This document shows, in pieces, positions 23,150 to 34,344 of a stretch of 64,000 nt of DNA (position 1 is the stretch's first letter; every line of letters begins with the position of its first letter). The stretch lies in assembly GCF_021130785.1 (NCBI RefSeq), contig NC_060214.1:5049001-5113000 (forward strand), read 5' to 3'. The notes under the pieces are model-generated. The model saw nothing but the letters and a program-made list of their open reading frames with translations. It did not search any database and was not told the DNA's origin. The position numbers and the translations under genes were made by a program. The DNA is from Homalodisca vitripennis. Lineage: Eukaryota > Arthropoda > Insecta > Hemiptera > Cicadellidae.

Positions 23150-24240
23150 TGGCAGATTGTGTATTCGGATTCTAGTACCTCAGTGACACATAGGCTCTGA
23201 CTTTCAGCTTCATTACTCGGCCCACTCCTCAGTACTGTCTCACAACTTGTCCTATAACACTGAATATTTAATTTATATAGTCCGCCAGTACCGCGGCAGC
23301 CTCGCTCTGCTTTCAGCTTCATCACTCGGTCCACTCTCCCCAGTACTGTCTCAAAACTTGCCCTATAACACTGAATATTAACTTATATAGTCCGCCCGTA
23401 CCGCGGCAGCCTCGCTCTGCTTTCAGCTTCATCACTCGGTCCACTCTCCCCAGTACTGTCTCACAACTTGCCCTATAACACTGAATATTAACTTATATAG
23501 TCCGCCCGTACCGCGGCAGCCTCGCTCTGCTTTTAGCTTCATCACTCGGTCCACTCTCCCCAGTACTGTCTCACAACTTGCCCTATAACACTGAATATTA
23601 ACTTATATAGTCCGCCCGTACCGCGGCAGCCTCGCTCTGCGTTTAACTTCATCACTCGGTCCACTCTCCCCAGTACTGTCTCACAACTTGCCCTATAACA
23701 CTGAATATTTAACTTATATAGTCCGCCCGTACCGCGGCAGCCTCGCTCTGCTTTCAGCTTCATCACTCGGTCCACTCTCCCCAGTACTGTCTCAAAACTT
23801 GCCCTATAACACTGAATATTAACTTATATAGTCCGCCCGTACCGCGGCAGCCTCGCTCTGCTTTCAGCTTCATCACTCGGTCCACTCTCCCCAGTACTGT
23901 CTCACAACTTGCCCTATAACACTGAATATTAACTTATATAGTCCGCCCGTACCGCGGCAGCCTCGCTCTGCTTTCAGCTTCATCACTCGGTCCACTCTCC
24001 CCAGTACTGTCTCACAACTTGCCCTATAACACTGAATATTAACTTATATAGTCCGCCAGTACCGCGGCAGCCTCGCTCTGCTTTCAGCTTCATCACTCGG
24101 TCCACTCTCCCCAGTACTGTCTCACAACTTGCCCTATAACACTGAATATTAACTTATATAGTCCGCCCGTACCGCGGCAGCCTCGCTCTGCTTTCAGCTT
24201 CATCACTCGGCCCACTCCCCAGTACTGTCTCACACTTGTA
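23150..24240. repeat. 110-bp GC-rich satellite, about 10 copies
   Basis: A unit with 'gtaccgcggcagcctcgctc', 'cttcatcactcggtccac' and 'acttatatagtccgcc' recurs at 110-base steps (cagcctcg at 23297, 23407, 23517 and so on). Copies are nearly identical, with edge copies more divergent, which suggests recent expansion. Much more GC-rich than the flanks. Confidence 0.93.
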
Positions 24241-25924
24241 CCTGTCCCATGTCACCTGGATGTGTCGGTGTCGTAAAAACACCGCTCACAATGGTACTTT
24301 AGCATAAAACATGAAAAGATTCTAAAAAACTAATTAGTTAAAATAAACACCATTATTTAGAAATTACTGATCTACTTCATGAATGAACTTACTTGTTAAT
24401 CTATAATCATTTCAATATTTCTGTGATATTTGGAATGTAAATAATTGTAATGTGTGTTCAATGTGATATTAATGAATTTGACTGTTTTCCTTTAACGGGA
24501 AATCACTTTATATCTTCATGTGAGGGTTTTGTAATTACTGTGGTTTTTGCTACCTTGTATGATAACCGTATCCTGAAAACGTTTTAATGAACTTAATGAC
24601 ATAATATTTAGCTTCCTGCAGCAACACAATTTTATTGTTTTTTTTTGTGCATTGAGGGCACTACAAACACTAAGGTACTAGCTAGCAACGAAGAGTATGT
24701 ACGAATATAACTAAACTCAAAATAATGTTGAATATCTATTAAGGCAATGATCGGAAAAATGCAGGGGGAATGACTATAAATTGATTACTATATCAACTAA
24801 CCCAACTTTTAGTACAACTTTAATAAATAGCCAATGAGATACAAGCTCTTTTCGGAAAAAAAAGCGATTGTTATGTCAAGTAGCTCAATTCTTAGTATAA
24901 ACTTGATAAATAGCCTGAGAAATCCTACCTTAACAACAGAAAGTAGGGAGTGTCGAAACATCATTGAGATCATACCACATTATCATCCTTATTACCATAG
25001 ATATTAAAACACTATCTAATTTTCTTACATTTCTTACATTTACGTCTGTTATTTAATTATAAAGTAATATTTTATTTTTCAATCCGATGTGTTAAAATTG
25101 TCGCTGAATTTAAAACGCATCTGTTTTCCTACTGTACTGGACAGTTATTTAAAAATAACAGTGCAATTAATTTCTCATAGTTACTTAAAGACATCTGCAC
25201 TAATTTATTACTAGTAATACAAATGTTAATCAGCAGTCTGACCAGATGGATTCTCTAAGTCGTATCTCAAGTTGTCGTCGGCCTCAAGGAATATCTTAAT
25301 GTATCGCAGTCAGATCCCCTTATTTACATGGAGATTGTGTTGAGATACGCATCTGCCCTGTTAATCTCTCCGTTTATATACGTGTAACTACAGGCTTCAG
25401 GACAGAGCGATAGAATCGCCACATGGGCGTTTACAATTTGAATATCATTAGTACCCACGGTCGTTATTAAGACATAAGATAATTCGATCTCTTCACTTAA
25501 TTTTCGGATCATTCTTCTAAATTATTATTAATCATAGAAAACAGTGATAGTTATTAAGCACAATAGTAAATTGTGTGGTTGTAATGTATAATTGGCCTCG
25601 GGCTGAAAGCATTCTCGGTGACCTTTGACATCACAGAATGACCTTTCCCTTCGCACGACCACCGCACTTTTACCACGGACTCTTTCTCTTCCGTTAACCA
25701 TTTGACAAAGTGATCATTATAAATCTACCCAATAATAAATCTCCCTGACCTCATGAATTACTGGTATGAAAGGAAAGTGAAGAATATTTCTGGGGTCGGA
25801 GTATATATTTACTTTCTTTTTAATATGAACATTAGAAATATTACCAATGTTTCATCATTCTTGGTTTTGAAGTATCTTTCAGTAAAAGCAATGGCAAAAC
25901 ATAAAATAATATTTCCCAACCGAC
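24241..25924. other. No gene recognised; GC-richer block at 25580-25700
   Basis: AT-rich. A 62-codon minus-strand frame (25512-25324) has no known motif. The block beginning 'tggcctcgggctgaaagc' at 25592 is GC-richer and resembles 57261-57335, so it may be a conserved noncoding segment. Confidence 0.4.
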
Positions 25925-26435
25925 TAGCTTTTTAAGATCACTTAAACGTCAGCAAGTGAATTTCCCTTCTCTCCTTCAACTCCGTAGATGACCATTAACA
26001 GTAATAGCAACTAGCATTTTAAGATTACTTCAACGTCTGCAAATGAATTTCCCTTCTCTCCTTCAACTCCGTAGTTTACCATTAACAGTAATAGCCACTA
26101 GCATTTTAAGATTACTTCAACGTCTGCAAATGAATTTCCCTTCTCTCCTTCAACTCCGTAGTTTACCATTAACAGTAATAGCAACTAGCATTTTAAGATC
26201 ACTTAAACGTCAGCAAGTGAATTTCACTTTTATCCTTCAATGCTGTAGTTGACCATTAACAGTAATAGCAACTAGCATATTAAGATCACTTAATCGTCAG
26301 CAAATGAATTTCACTTTTCTCCTTCAATGATATAGTTGACCATTAACAGTAATTGCAACTAGCATTTTAAGATCACTTAAACGTCTGCAAATAAATTTCC
26401 CTTCTCTCCTTCAACTCCGTAGTTGACCAGTAATA
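25925..26435. repeat. 87-bp tandem repeat, about 6 copies
   Basis: 'ttcccttctctccttcaac' and 'accattaacagtaatagc' recur at about 87-base steps (for example 26043 and 26130). The step is divisible by three, so the frame at 26043-26252 stays open without being a gene. Confidence 0.9.
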
Positions 26436-27955
26436 GCAGCAATAGCCAACTCGTGTCCGTAGAGTGCACGTTCTACAACGGTGAAACAAATAGCAATGTC
26501 ATTTCGCTCTGTTTTTTGAAAATTTCGTGACGAGTGAGTGGTATTTGGTTTTCATGTATATGGAAGATGATTGGTGAAATATTCTGTTTATACAGGTCAT
26601 GCCAATGGCAGTGTAAATAGATTAAAATGGTCTTGCGAATTCGTATTAATTGTTCAAATATCAAGGGAGAATACAAAAATGGAGAATACGTAATCGAGAT
26701 TGTGTAATCATCCGATTGATAAATATTACCCTTTTGTCTTGTTTATCCTTTGTCAAATTGATGACAGAATCATCGCAGTTTGGTGCTTCTTGTATAACAT
26801 AATTTGAGTACTTTTCCTCACCTTGTAGATGTTATAGGTGACCTTTAAAATTATTAATTTTACGTTTAATTATTGCTCGATTTCCAAATTATACTAAATT
26901 GAACTTGTGTGATATTTCGTGACAAGTATAATAGAATGCAAGAAATCTAGAATAATAATAAAACTGTCTCATCTTAAACTAATAACGAAGAGAATTTCAC
27001 AAGGAAACTTCAATGACTTCGATTCTGAACTACAAATTTTTGCACACTCTTCATTCCAATGTAAATAAAAGCACACGCGCCTGATCCTTGTAAAGCGTAA
27101 CAAAATCACTGGAAGTACACCATCTTCTGTAGTCGCATCAAAAACGTATCTTATTATCGACCAGTCAGTTAGAGTAATGTGAGTCCTGGTAGCGTGGTCC
27201 TGTCGTGGTGGTATAGCGCCAAATAAGTTCTAAACTTTGATAGCAATAATATTCAAATTATATGAGCTGAATTGGTTTCATTTTAGTAATTAGACAATTA
27301 GTAGTTATTATAAGTCTTGTTTGAGTGTTATGCAATTGACTCTTCAAATCTTATATTGTATTTATGAGCTATTATTACATTTATCACGTATTAAAATGTG
27401 ATTTAACAGCAAATGTATGAATAAAATCTATTTAATACAACAGTGCATAATAATTCTAATTCATTGCAACTTAGTTTAAATACTTATTCCAGACTTTTTG
27501 TTTATTGAATGAGATTTTCTAGTTAAATATTATATTTTAGTATTATATAAATAAATAGTGAAATATTTTAAATGACATAAATATTAAGATTAGGGAAGCA
27601 ATCAGAAATTCTTAAGATATTGTAGATTACAACTCACATTGTGGAGATAATTTTGTGAAATCAGAGCCAATGAAGGTATAATTTGTATTCTAGGTATAAA
27701 ATTAATAGATAATTTATTTCATCTTATAGATTTTCTCTTCTCAACATGTCATAATGTTCAAGAAACTCTTCAAGCTGTATGACGAATTGAACATTTTAGA
27801 TTTTATATTCTACATTTTATTACCTCCCTAGTAAGGAAAATGTTTACAATTTTTAGCAACGATGTTCATTCTAATCTGATACGAATGAATCGTTCCTCTG
27901 TAGACTGAGGCTGAAGATAATAGTACACAGAAGAAAAAGAGTAAAAAGTACAGTT
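26436..27955. other. No gene recognised
   Basis: AT-rich unique sequence; the only open stretch (26676-26473, minus) shows no motif. Confidence 0.5.
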
Positions 27956-27959
27956 TTAA

Positions 27960-28825
27960 AGCATACTTTAACTTCAAAGTGTCTTCACATGACAATTTAA
28001 TCTCTTGTACTCTTGTCTTCGTGCTGAAAGTACTTCAGGTGCAGAAAATGGAGGATAAAGCACAGTTTTAAATCATATTTTAACTTCAAAAGTGTCTGCA
28101 CCTGACGATTTAATCTCTTGTATTGAGTCTCTTGTGTTCAAGCTGAAAGTACTTCAGGTGCAGAAAATGGTGGAGAAAGTACAGTTTTAAAGCATATTTT
28201 AACTTCAAAAGTGTCTGTAACTGACGATTTAATCTCATATATCCACGCTGAAACTACTTCAGGTGCAGAAAATGGTGGAGAAAGTACAGTTTTAAAGCAT
28301 ATTTTAACTTCAAAAGTTTCTGCACCTGACGATTTAATCTTTTGTATCGTGTCTCTTGTCTTCATGCTAAAAGTACTTCAGGTGCAGAAAATGGAGGATA
28401 AAGTATTTAAAGCATATTTTAACTTCAAAAGTGTCTGCACCTGACGATTTAATCTCTTGTATTGAGCCTCTTGTATTCAAGCTGAAAGTACCTCAGGTGC
28501 AGAAAATGGAGGAGAAAGTACAGTTTTATAGCATATTCTAACTTCAAACGTATCTGCACCTGACGATTTAATCTCTTGTATCGTGTCTTTTGTCTTCATG
28601 CTGAAAATACTTCAGGTGCAGAAAATGGAGGAGAAAGTACAGTTTTAAAGCTTATTCTAACTTCAAAAGTGTCTGCACCTGACGATTTAATCTGTTGTAT
28701 CCATACTGAAAGTACTTCAGGTGCAGAAAACGGAGGAGAAAATACAGTTTTAAAGCTTATTCTAACTTCAAAAGTGTCTGCACCTGACGCTTTAATCTCT
28801 TGTATCCACGCAGGTGCCGAAAATG
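27960..28825. repeat. ~104-118-bp tandem repeat with inverted 11-bp arms, about 8 copies
   Basis: 'caggtgcagaaaatgg' occurs near 28036, 28156, 28260, 28378, 28494, 28611 and 28717. Spacing alternates with presence or absence of a 'cttgtcttcatgctg' segment. Every unit carries 'tcaggtgcaga' and, about 75 bases on, its exact reverse complement 'tctgcacctga'. Confidence 0.9.
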
Positions 28826-29819
28826 TGGATTGATTGGTATAAGCTCTATATGCAATGGTTTATCATTGACAATTCCAAAATATTTGTGGAGAAGATATAT
28901 TCCAAGAATATTATTAATAAAACCTAATAGAAGTTTGTGTGATATTTGCATGGATAAAATATTCGGAAAAGATAAGTTTGAATTGGCTATACCTTGTATA
29001 TTTAGAAAAGAATCCACTTAAAATTGTGGAAAGATGTAACTACTGAGATTTTAATTCATGTTTTATAAGGCTTGAGACAAGTAATATTAATAACTAGTTA
29101 CCATTATGTATTAACAAATGATGTTTATATTACGTATATGAATTTTATTATTGATGTGTTTTTATTAGAAATTTTATTAGAAAGATTAAATTGAAAGATT
29201 TAAATTTAAAACTATTTGCCCTATTTAAAAGACTGTACAGTTTTAATATTTGATAATAAATTAAGCTTTAAGTTTTACAGTCTTGGTAATTTAGTTTACG
29301 GAGTGATTGTTTTTATTTTTAAGTAAAAATATTCTATAAAACTACGCTATGATATTTGGTTATAAGAAGCAACGATATACGAGTATTGCATAGTAATGTG
29401 TACTAAGAGCAGTATGGTGTTGTCTGCATATTAGTTCAAGTATGTATTACTCAAAACGTTTAACCATATTCGAATTCAACGTCCAAATGTATTCTAAAAA
29501 CATAATCTGTATTCTAAAAATTTATTTGATCAATATTCTACGAAAACTGTTAATAAAGGTTCTTAAAGGTTGATTAAAAAAATATCATTACGTAATTACA
29601 CTGTAATTATAAAAGCTAGAAATTTAATTTAAATTCTCTTTTGCATTTGTATTACAGACAGTTTTGTAAAATACAAGTAGTGTTGAGTTTCAAAACCTAG
29701 GACGTTGCGAGTGTCAGGAATAACAGTTGTTGACCCAAACAAACGATCATAGTTCCGACAAGATCATTACTGCAGGAACCAGTTCCTCGTGTTGGCGGCC
29801 AATAAAGTTAAAGAGTTGA
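28826..29819. other. No gene recognised
   Basis: Very AT-rich. Overlapping open stretches on both strands at 28757-29021 have no known motif. Confidence 0.5.
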
Positions 29820-30149
29820 GGCTAATGATTCATTCAGGTGAGATGTCAGGGGAAGCGGTAGGAATGTTGAACAAAGCCGCACTCAGGCCGAATAAAAATG
29901 TTGGCGGCGACACAATGGCAGAGGAGTTTGGTGACTCCTGTGGAATCAGCTGATATGCGGCTATTCTCTGTCGTGCGGCATTCAGTTGAGATGTTGAGGG
30001 ATGCGGGAGGAATGTTGAACAAAACCGCACTCAGGCCGAATAAAACTGTTGGCGGCGACACAATGGCAGAGGAGTTTGGTGACTTCCTGTGGAATTCAAC
30101 TGATATTGCGGGATATTCTCTGTCGTGCGGCATTCAGTTTGATATATTG

Positions 30150-30174
30150 TTTTTTTTTTTTTTTTTTTTTTTTT
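30150..30174 (+). repeat. T25 homopolymer inside the satellite
   Basis: Interrupts a satellite copy after 'gatatattg'. Confidence 0.95.
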
Positions 30175-30277
30175 AAGGGAACGCGGGAGGAATGTTGGAA
30201 CAAAGCCGCACTCAGGCCGAGATAAAAAATGTTGTCCGGCGACACAATGGCAGGAGGAGTTTGGTGACTCTGTGGGA

Positions 30278-30350
30278 CCCCCCCCCCCCCCCCCCCACCC
30301 CCCCCCCCCCCCCCCCCCACCCTCCCACCCCCCCCCCCCCCCCCCCCCGC
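30278..30350 (+). repeat. Poly-C tract of ~70 bases with rare A/T
   Basis: Nearly pure C with a few single-base breaks, replacing part of a satellite unit after 'gactctgtggga'. Its reverse strand gives the Gly-rich frames. Confidence 0.95.
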
Positions 30351-32690
30351 CCTCCATAACTGATGATGTGGATGATTACTCTGTAGTTACAGCAGCTTTC
30401 AGTTGAGGGATGTTGAGGGATGCGGTGGGAGGGACATGTTTGGAAACAAAGCCGTAGAACAGGCAGAATTAAAAATGTTGGTGGGGCAAACATAATGAAG
30501 GGAGGAGTTTGGTGTTCTCTGTGGAATCAACTGATATGCGGATGTTTATTCTCTGTCATTGCGGGCATTCAGTTGAGATATTGAGGGATGCGGGAGGGAA
30601 TGTTGAACAACAGCCGCACTCAGGCCGAAATTACAACTGTTGGCGGCCGACACAATGGGCAGGAGGAGTTTGGTGTCTCCTGTGGAATCAAACTCTGGAT
30701 ATGCGGATATTCTCTGTCGTGCGGCATTCAGTTGAGATGTTGAGGGATTGCGGGAGGAAATGTTGAACAAAGCCGTAGACAGGCAGAATAAAAATGTATG
30801 GTGGCAAACATAATGAAGGGGGGAGTTTGGTCGTGTGTCTCCTGTGAGAATCAACTGATATGCAGGATATTATTCTCTGTTCATGCGGCATTCAGTTGAG
30901 AATATTGAGGGATGCGGGAGGAATGGTAGCAAACAAAGCCGCAACTCAGCCGAATTAAAACAGTTGGCGGCGACACAATGGCAGAGAGAGTTTGGTGCTC
31001 TCCTTGTGGAATCAACTGATATGGCGGATATTCTCTGTCGTGATTTTTTACGGCATTCAGTTGAGATGGTTGAGGTGCATGCGGGAGGAATGTTGAACAA
31101 AGCCGTGACAGGCAGAATAAAAATATGTTGGGTTGGGGCTACATAATGGCGGGGGAGTTTGGTTGACTCCTGTTGGAATCAAACTGGATATTTGCGGAGT
31201 ATTCTCTGTTCGTGCGGCATTCAGTTGAGATGTTGAGGGTATTGGTGGGAGGAAGGAATGTTTGAACAAAACCGCCACTCAGGGCCGAATAAAAACTGTT
31301 GGGCGGCGGACACAAATGGCAGAGGAGATTGGTGACCTCATGAGGACATCAACATGATATGCGGAATATTCTCTGTAGTAGCACTGGCATTCAGTTGAGA
31401 TTTTGAGGGATGCGGGAGGAAATGTCTCGAACAAAGCCGATAGGGACAGGCAGAATTAAAAATGTTGGGTGGCAACCAAATGAAAGGGGAGTTTTAGTGT
31501 CTCCTGTGGAATCAAACTGATATGCGGATATTCTCTTGTCATGCGGCATTCAGTTGAGATAATTGAGCGGATGCGGGAGGAATGTAGAACAAAAGGCCGC
31601 ACTCAGGGGCCGAATAAAACTGTTGGCGGCGTCACAATGGTCAGAGGAGGTTTGGTGAACTCCTGTGGAATCAGCTTGATATGCCGGATATTCTCTGTAG
31701 TACAGCATTCAGTTGAGTGGATGTTGAGGGATGCTGGAGGAATGTTGAAACAAAGCCGTAGACAGGCAGAATAAAAATGTTGTGGTGGCAACATAATTGA
31801 CGGAGGGAGTTTAGGTGTCTCCTGTCGGAATTCAACTGATATGCGGGGGGATAATTTCTCTGGTCGTGCGGCATTCAAGTTTCAGATGAGTTGTTGGTGG
31901 GAATGCGGTGAGGGAATGTTGAAACCAAAGCCGTAGACAGGGCCAGAATTAATATTGTTGGTGGGACAACTTAATGGCGGGGGATGTTTGGTGACTCTGT
32001 GGGGAATCAACTGATATGCGGTTATTCATCTGTCGTGCGGCATTCAAGTTGAGATATTAAGGGTAATGCGGGAGGAAGTGTTTGAAACAAAGCCGAACTC
32101 AGGGCCAGAATATAAAAAACTGTTGGGCGGCGACACAAATGGCAGAAGGAGTTTGGTTGACGCACCTGTGGAAATCAGCTGATATGCGGCTATTCTCTGT
32201 CGTACAGCATTCAGTTGGTGATGTTGAGGGATGCTGGAGGAATGTTGAAACAAAGCCGGTTGAAAGGCAGTATAAAATGTTGGGTGGCAAAACATAAATG
32301 ACGGGGGGGTTTGGTGTTCTCCTGTGGGAATCAGCTGACATGCGGCTGTCCTCTGCTTGTGCGGCATTCATGTGTGATTGTTGAGTTGTTGGGGGACGCG
32401 GGAGGAAAATTTTGAACAATAGCCGCCAGTTCAGGCCGAATATAAAAACTGTTGGCAGGCGACACAATAGCAGAGGAGTTTGGTGGACTCCTGTGGAATC
32501 AGCTGACATGCGGCTATTCTATGTCGAGCGGCATTCAGGTAAGATGTTGGGGGATGCGGTAGGAATGTTGAACAAAGCCGTAGTCAGGCCGAATAAGTAT
32601 GTTGGCGGCGACATAATGACAGAGGAGTTTGGTGACTCTTGCGGCATCAGCTCACATATTGCTGTTCTCTATGTCATGCGGTATAACGTT

Positions 32691-34340
32691 GTTATCTGGA
32701 TAGAAAGCCTCGCTTATAAACCTCTCGTCTCTCATTTAATAAAATATTTGTTTATAAAAGTGTCAATTCTTTACGGCATTCTTTACGTAGTTACTTGCAA
32801 ATTTCTTATTCTCTGACATGTTAAATCCAAACTCAATAGAGTTCTTCCTTGGACCATTGTATGGAGTTTCTAGTCTCTAGGTCCTTGATATCACGATTTA
32901 CTGCACAGACAGGCAAACTGCTGATTTATAGTAGCACTGGTCGGATTCTTAATAAAGTGACAGACAGTGGGAAAAAACTAACGTTCACACTTTATAATTC
33001 CTTCCACCAAGCAACACTATTCTATCCTTTATTAAAGTCCCAACAGGCCCTTCTTAAAACCGTATTAATTTACGTCTACCTGTCAATATGTATGTCCCTC
33101 TGAGTGACAATTCTTTGAAAAAAATGTTATAGAAATGTGAACTTACTTACACATGTTTGGATTGGTCTTCTTGGATTTTGGGGTCAACAGATCAAGGGCA
33201 TAACAATAATCAGAGAAAAGTAACAGTCGGTTTGGTAAAGACCTTCGTACGGTACTTTAGGACCAATCTCCTTATTGTGATATGGAGTATGGTGGGTTTC
33301 CATGACGTCGATATCAGGTAGAAACTAGTTCCATCGCGAGCATTCTGCATATTTTTGATAACATAAAAAGGTTTGAATAATTTACGAACATATAAGAGTT
33401 GAAATGAAACCAACGAATTCCAGGCTAATTCAAAAACCGTGTATTCTAAATTTTGACTATCATTTAGTCCATTTCATTCCCTGTCATGATTCATTTCGGC
33501 CCATTAACAACATGGGATTTGCAGATAAGCAGCCAAACGAATGCTCTAATGGCTTGAAGCCTGATCTGAACAAATTTTCTCTTTTGTGATACGGTAGTTT
33601 ATACGCGTCTGTATTATTAATGGGTTCAATTCATTTTAATAATGTCGAATATAGGATAATACGATGTATTGTTTGTTTAGTAGAGTTTTGTTACTTTTTT
33701 GGAAAAAAGTTTTTGTAATTGTTAATTTCATATAAACCATAACAAAATAAAAATAAATTAGTCATTAAAATAATATATTTTTACTGCAGGACATAAAATT
33801 AATACATAACATTTCAAGCGCAAAAACGTACTAAGACTAGTAGCGATTTTCAAAATTTGATTATCAATGACTTGATGGGATTATTTTGCTAATTAGTGTG
33901 TAGTTAATTAAAATATGAATAAATGCCATGAAGAAATGGTATGCTCCGTAATCCAGAAGGTTTAATACAAGGTTTTAAGTGGGAGAAATCATTAAAAAAC
34001 GTTACACCTTCACGGAGTTTGTTGTAAGTAGAACACAAACTGTTGAGTAATTGCCGTTTTCAAATATAAGTCGTGTTAGGAGGTGTCAAAATACGCAGGA
34101 AGTTTTTCTTAACAGCAAAATCACATTTATATTGCAATATTTTTTGAATTGAGCCTCTGTACAATTCGATACACCACTATTTACACACACGGGGGTCAAG
34201 GCCTAAGAAGCCAACGGTTTCCTGAAATATGTCACCTATAGGCGTTAACAATGTAGAAACAATCCTTTGTAGGCGGTGAACTTATTATATGAGCCCATCT
34301 GCAGTTAAGTTAGTATTGTTTTAAGATTTTGCAAGTTTAA
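32691..34340. other. No gene recognised
   Basis: Mostly AT-rich. Open stretches at 32849-33103 (+), 33413-33210 (-) and 33404-33589 (+) show no known motif. Confidence 0.45.
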
Positions 34341-34344
34341 ATGG

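Larger units (their letters stand above)
29820..32690. repeat. ~150-165-bp satellite, about 18 copies, two alternating subtypes, many indels
   Basis: The unit holds 'attctctgtcgtgcggcatt', 'gaggaatgttgaacaaagcc' and 'gaggagtttggtgactcc'. One subtype has 'cactcaggccgaataaaa' with 'ggcggcgacacaatgg'. The other has 'tagacaggcagaataaaa' with 'ggtggcaacataatg'. They alternate between about 30450 and 31770. The first and last copies are clean (~148 bp), while copies from ~30180 to ~32500 are full of single-base insertions. Frames here, including a Gly-rich one, are artefacts. Confidence 0.9.

Noticed and set aside
30031..30357. Gly-rich 74-108-codon frames
   Set aside because: They are translations of the poly-C tract and noisy satellite copies.
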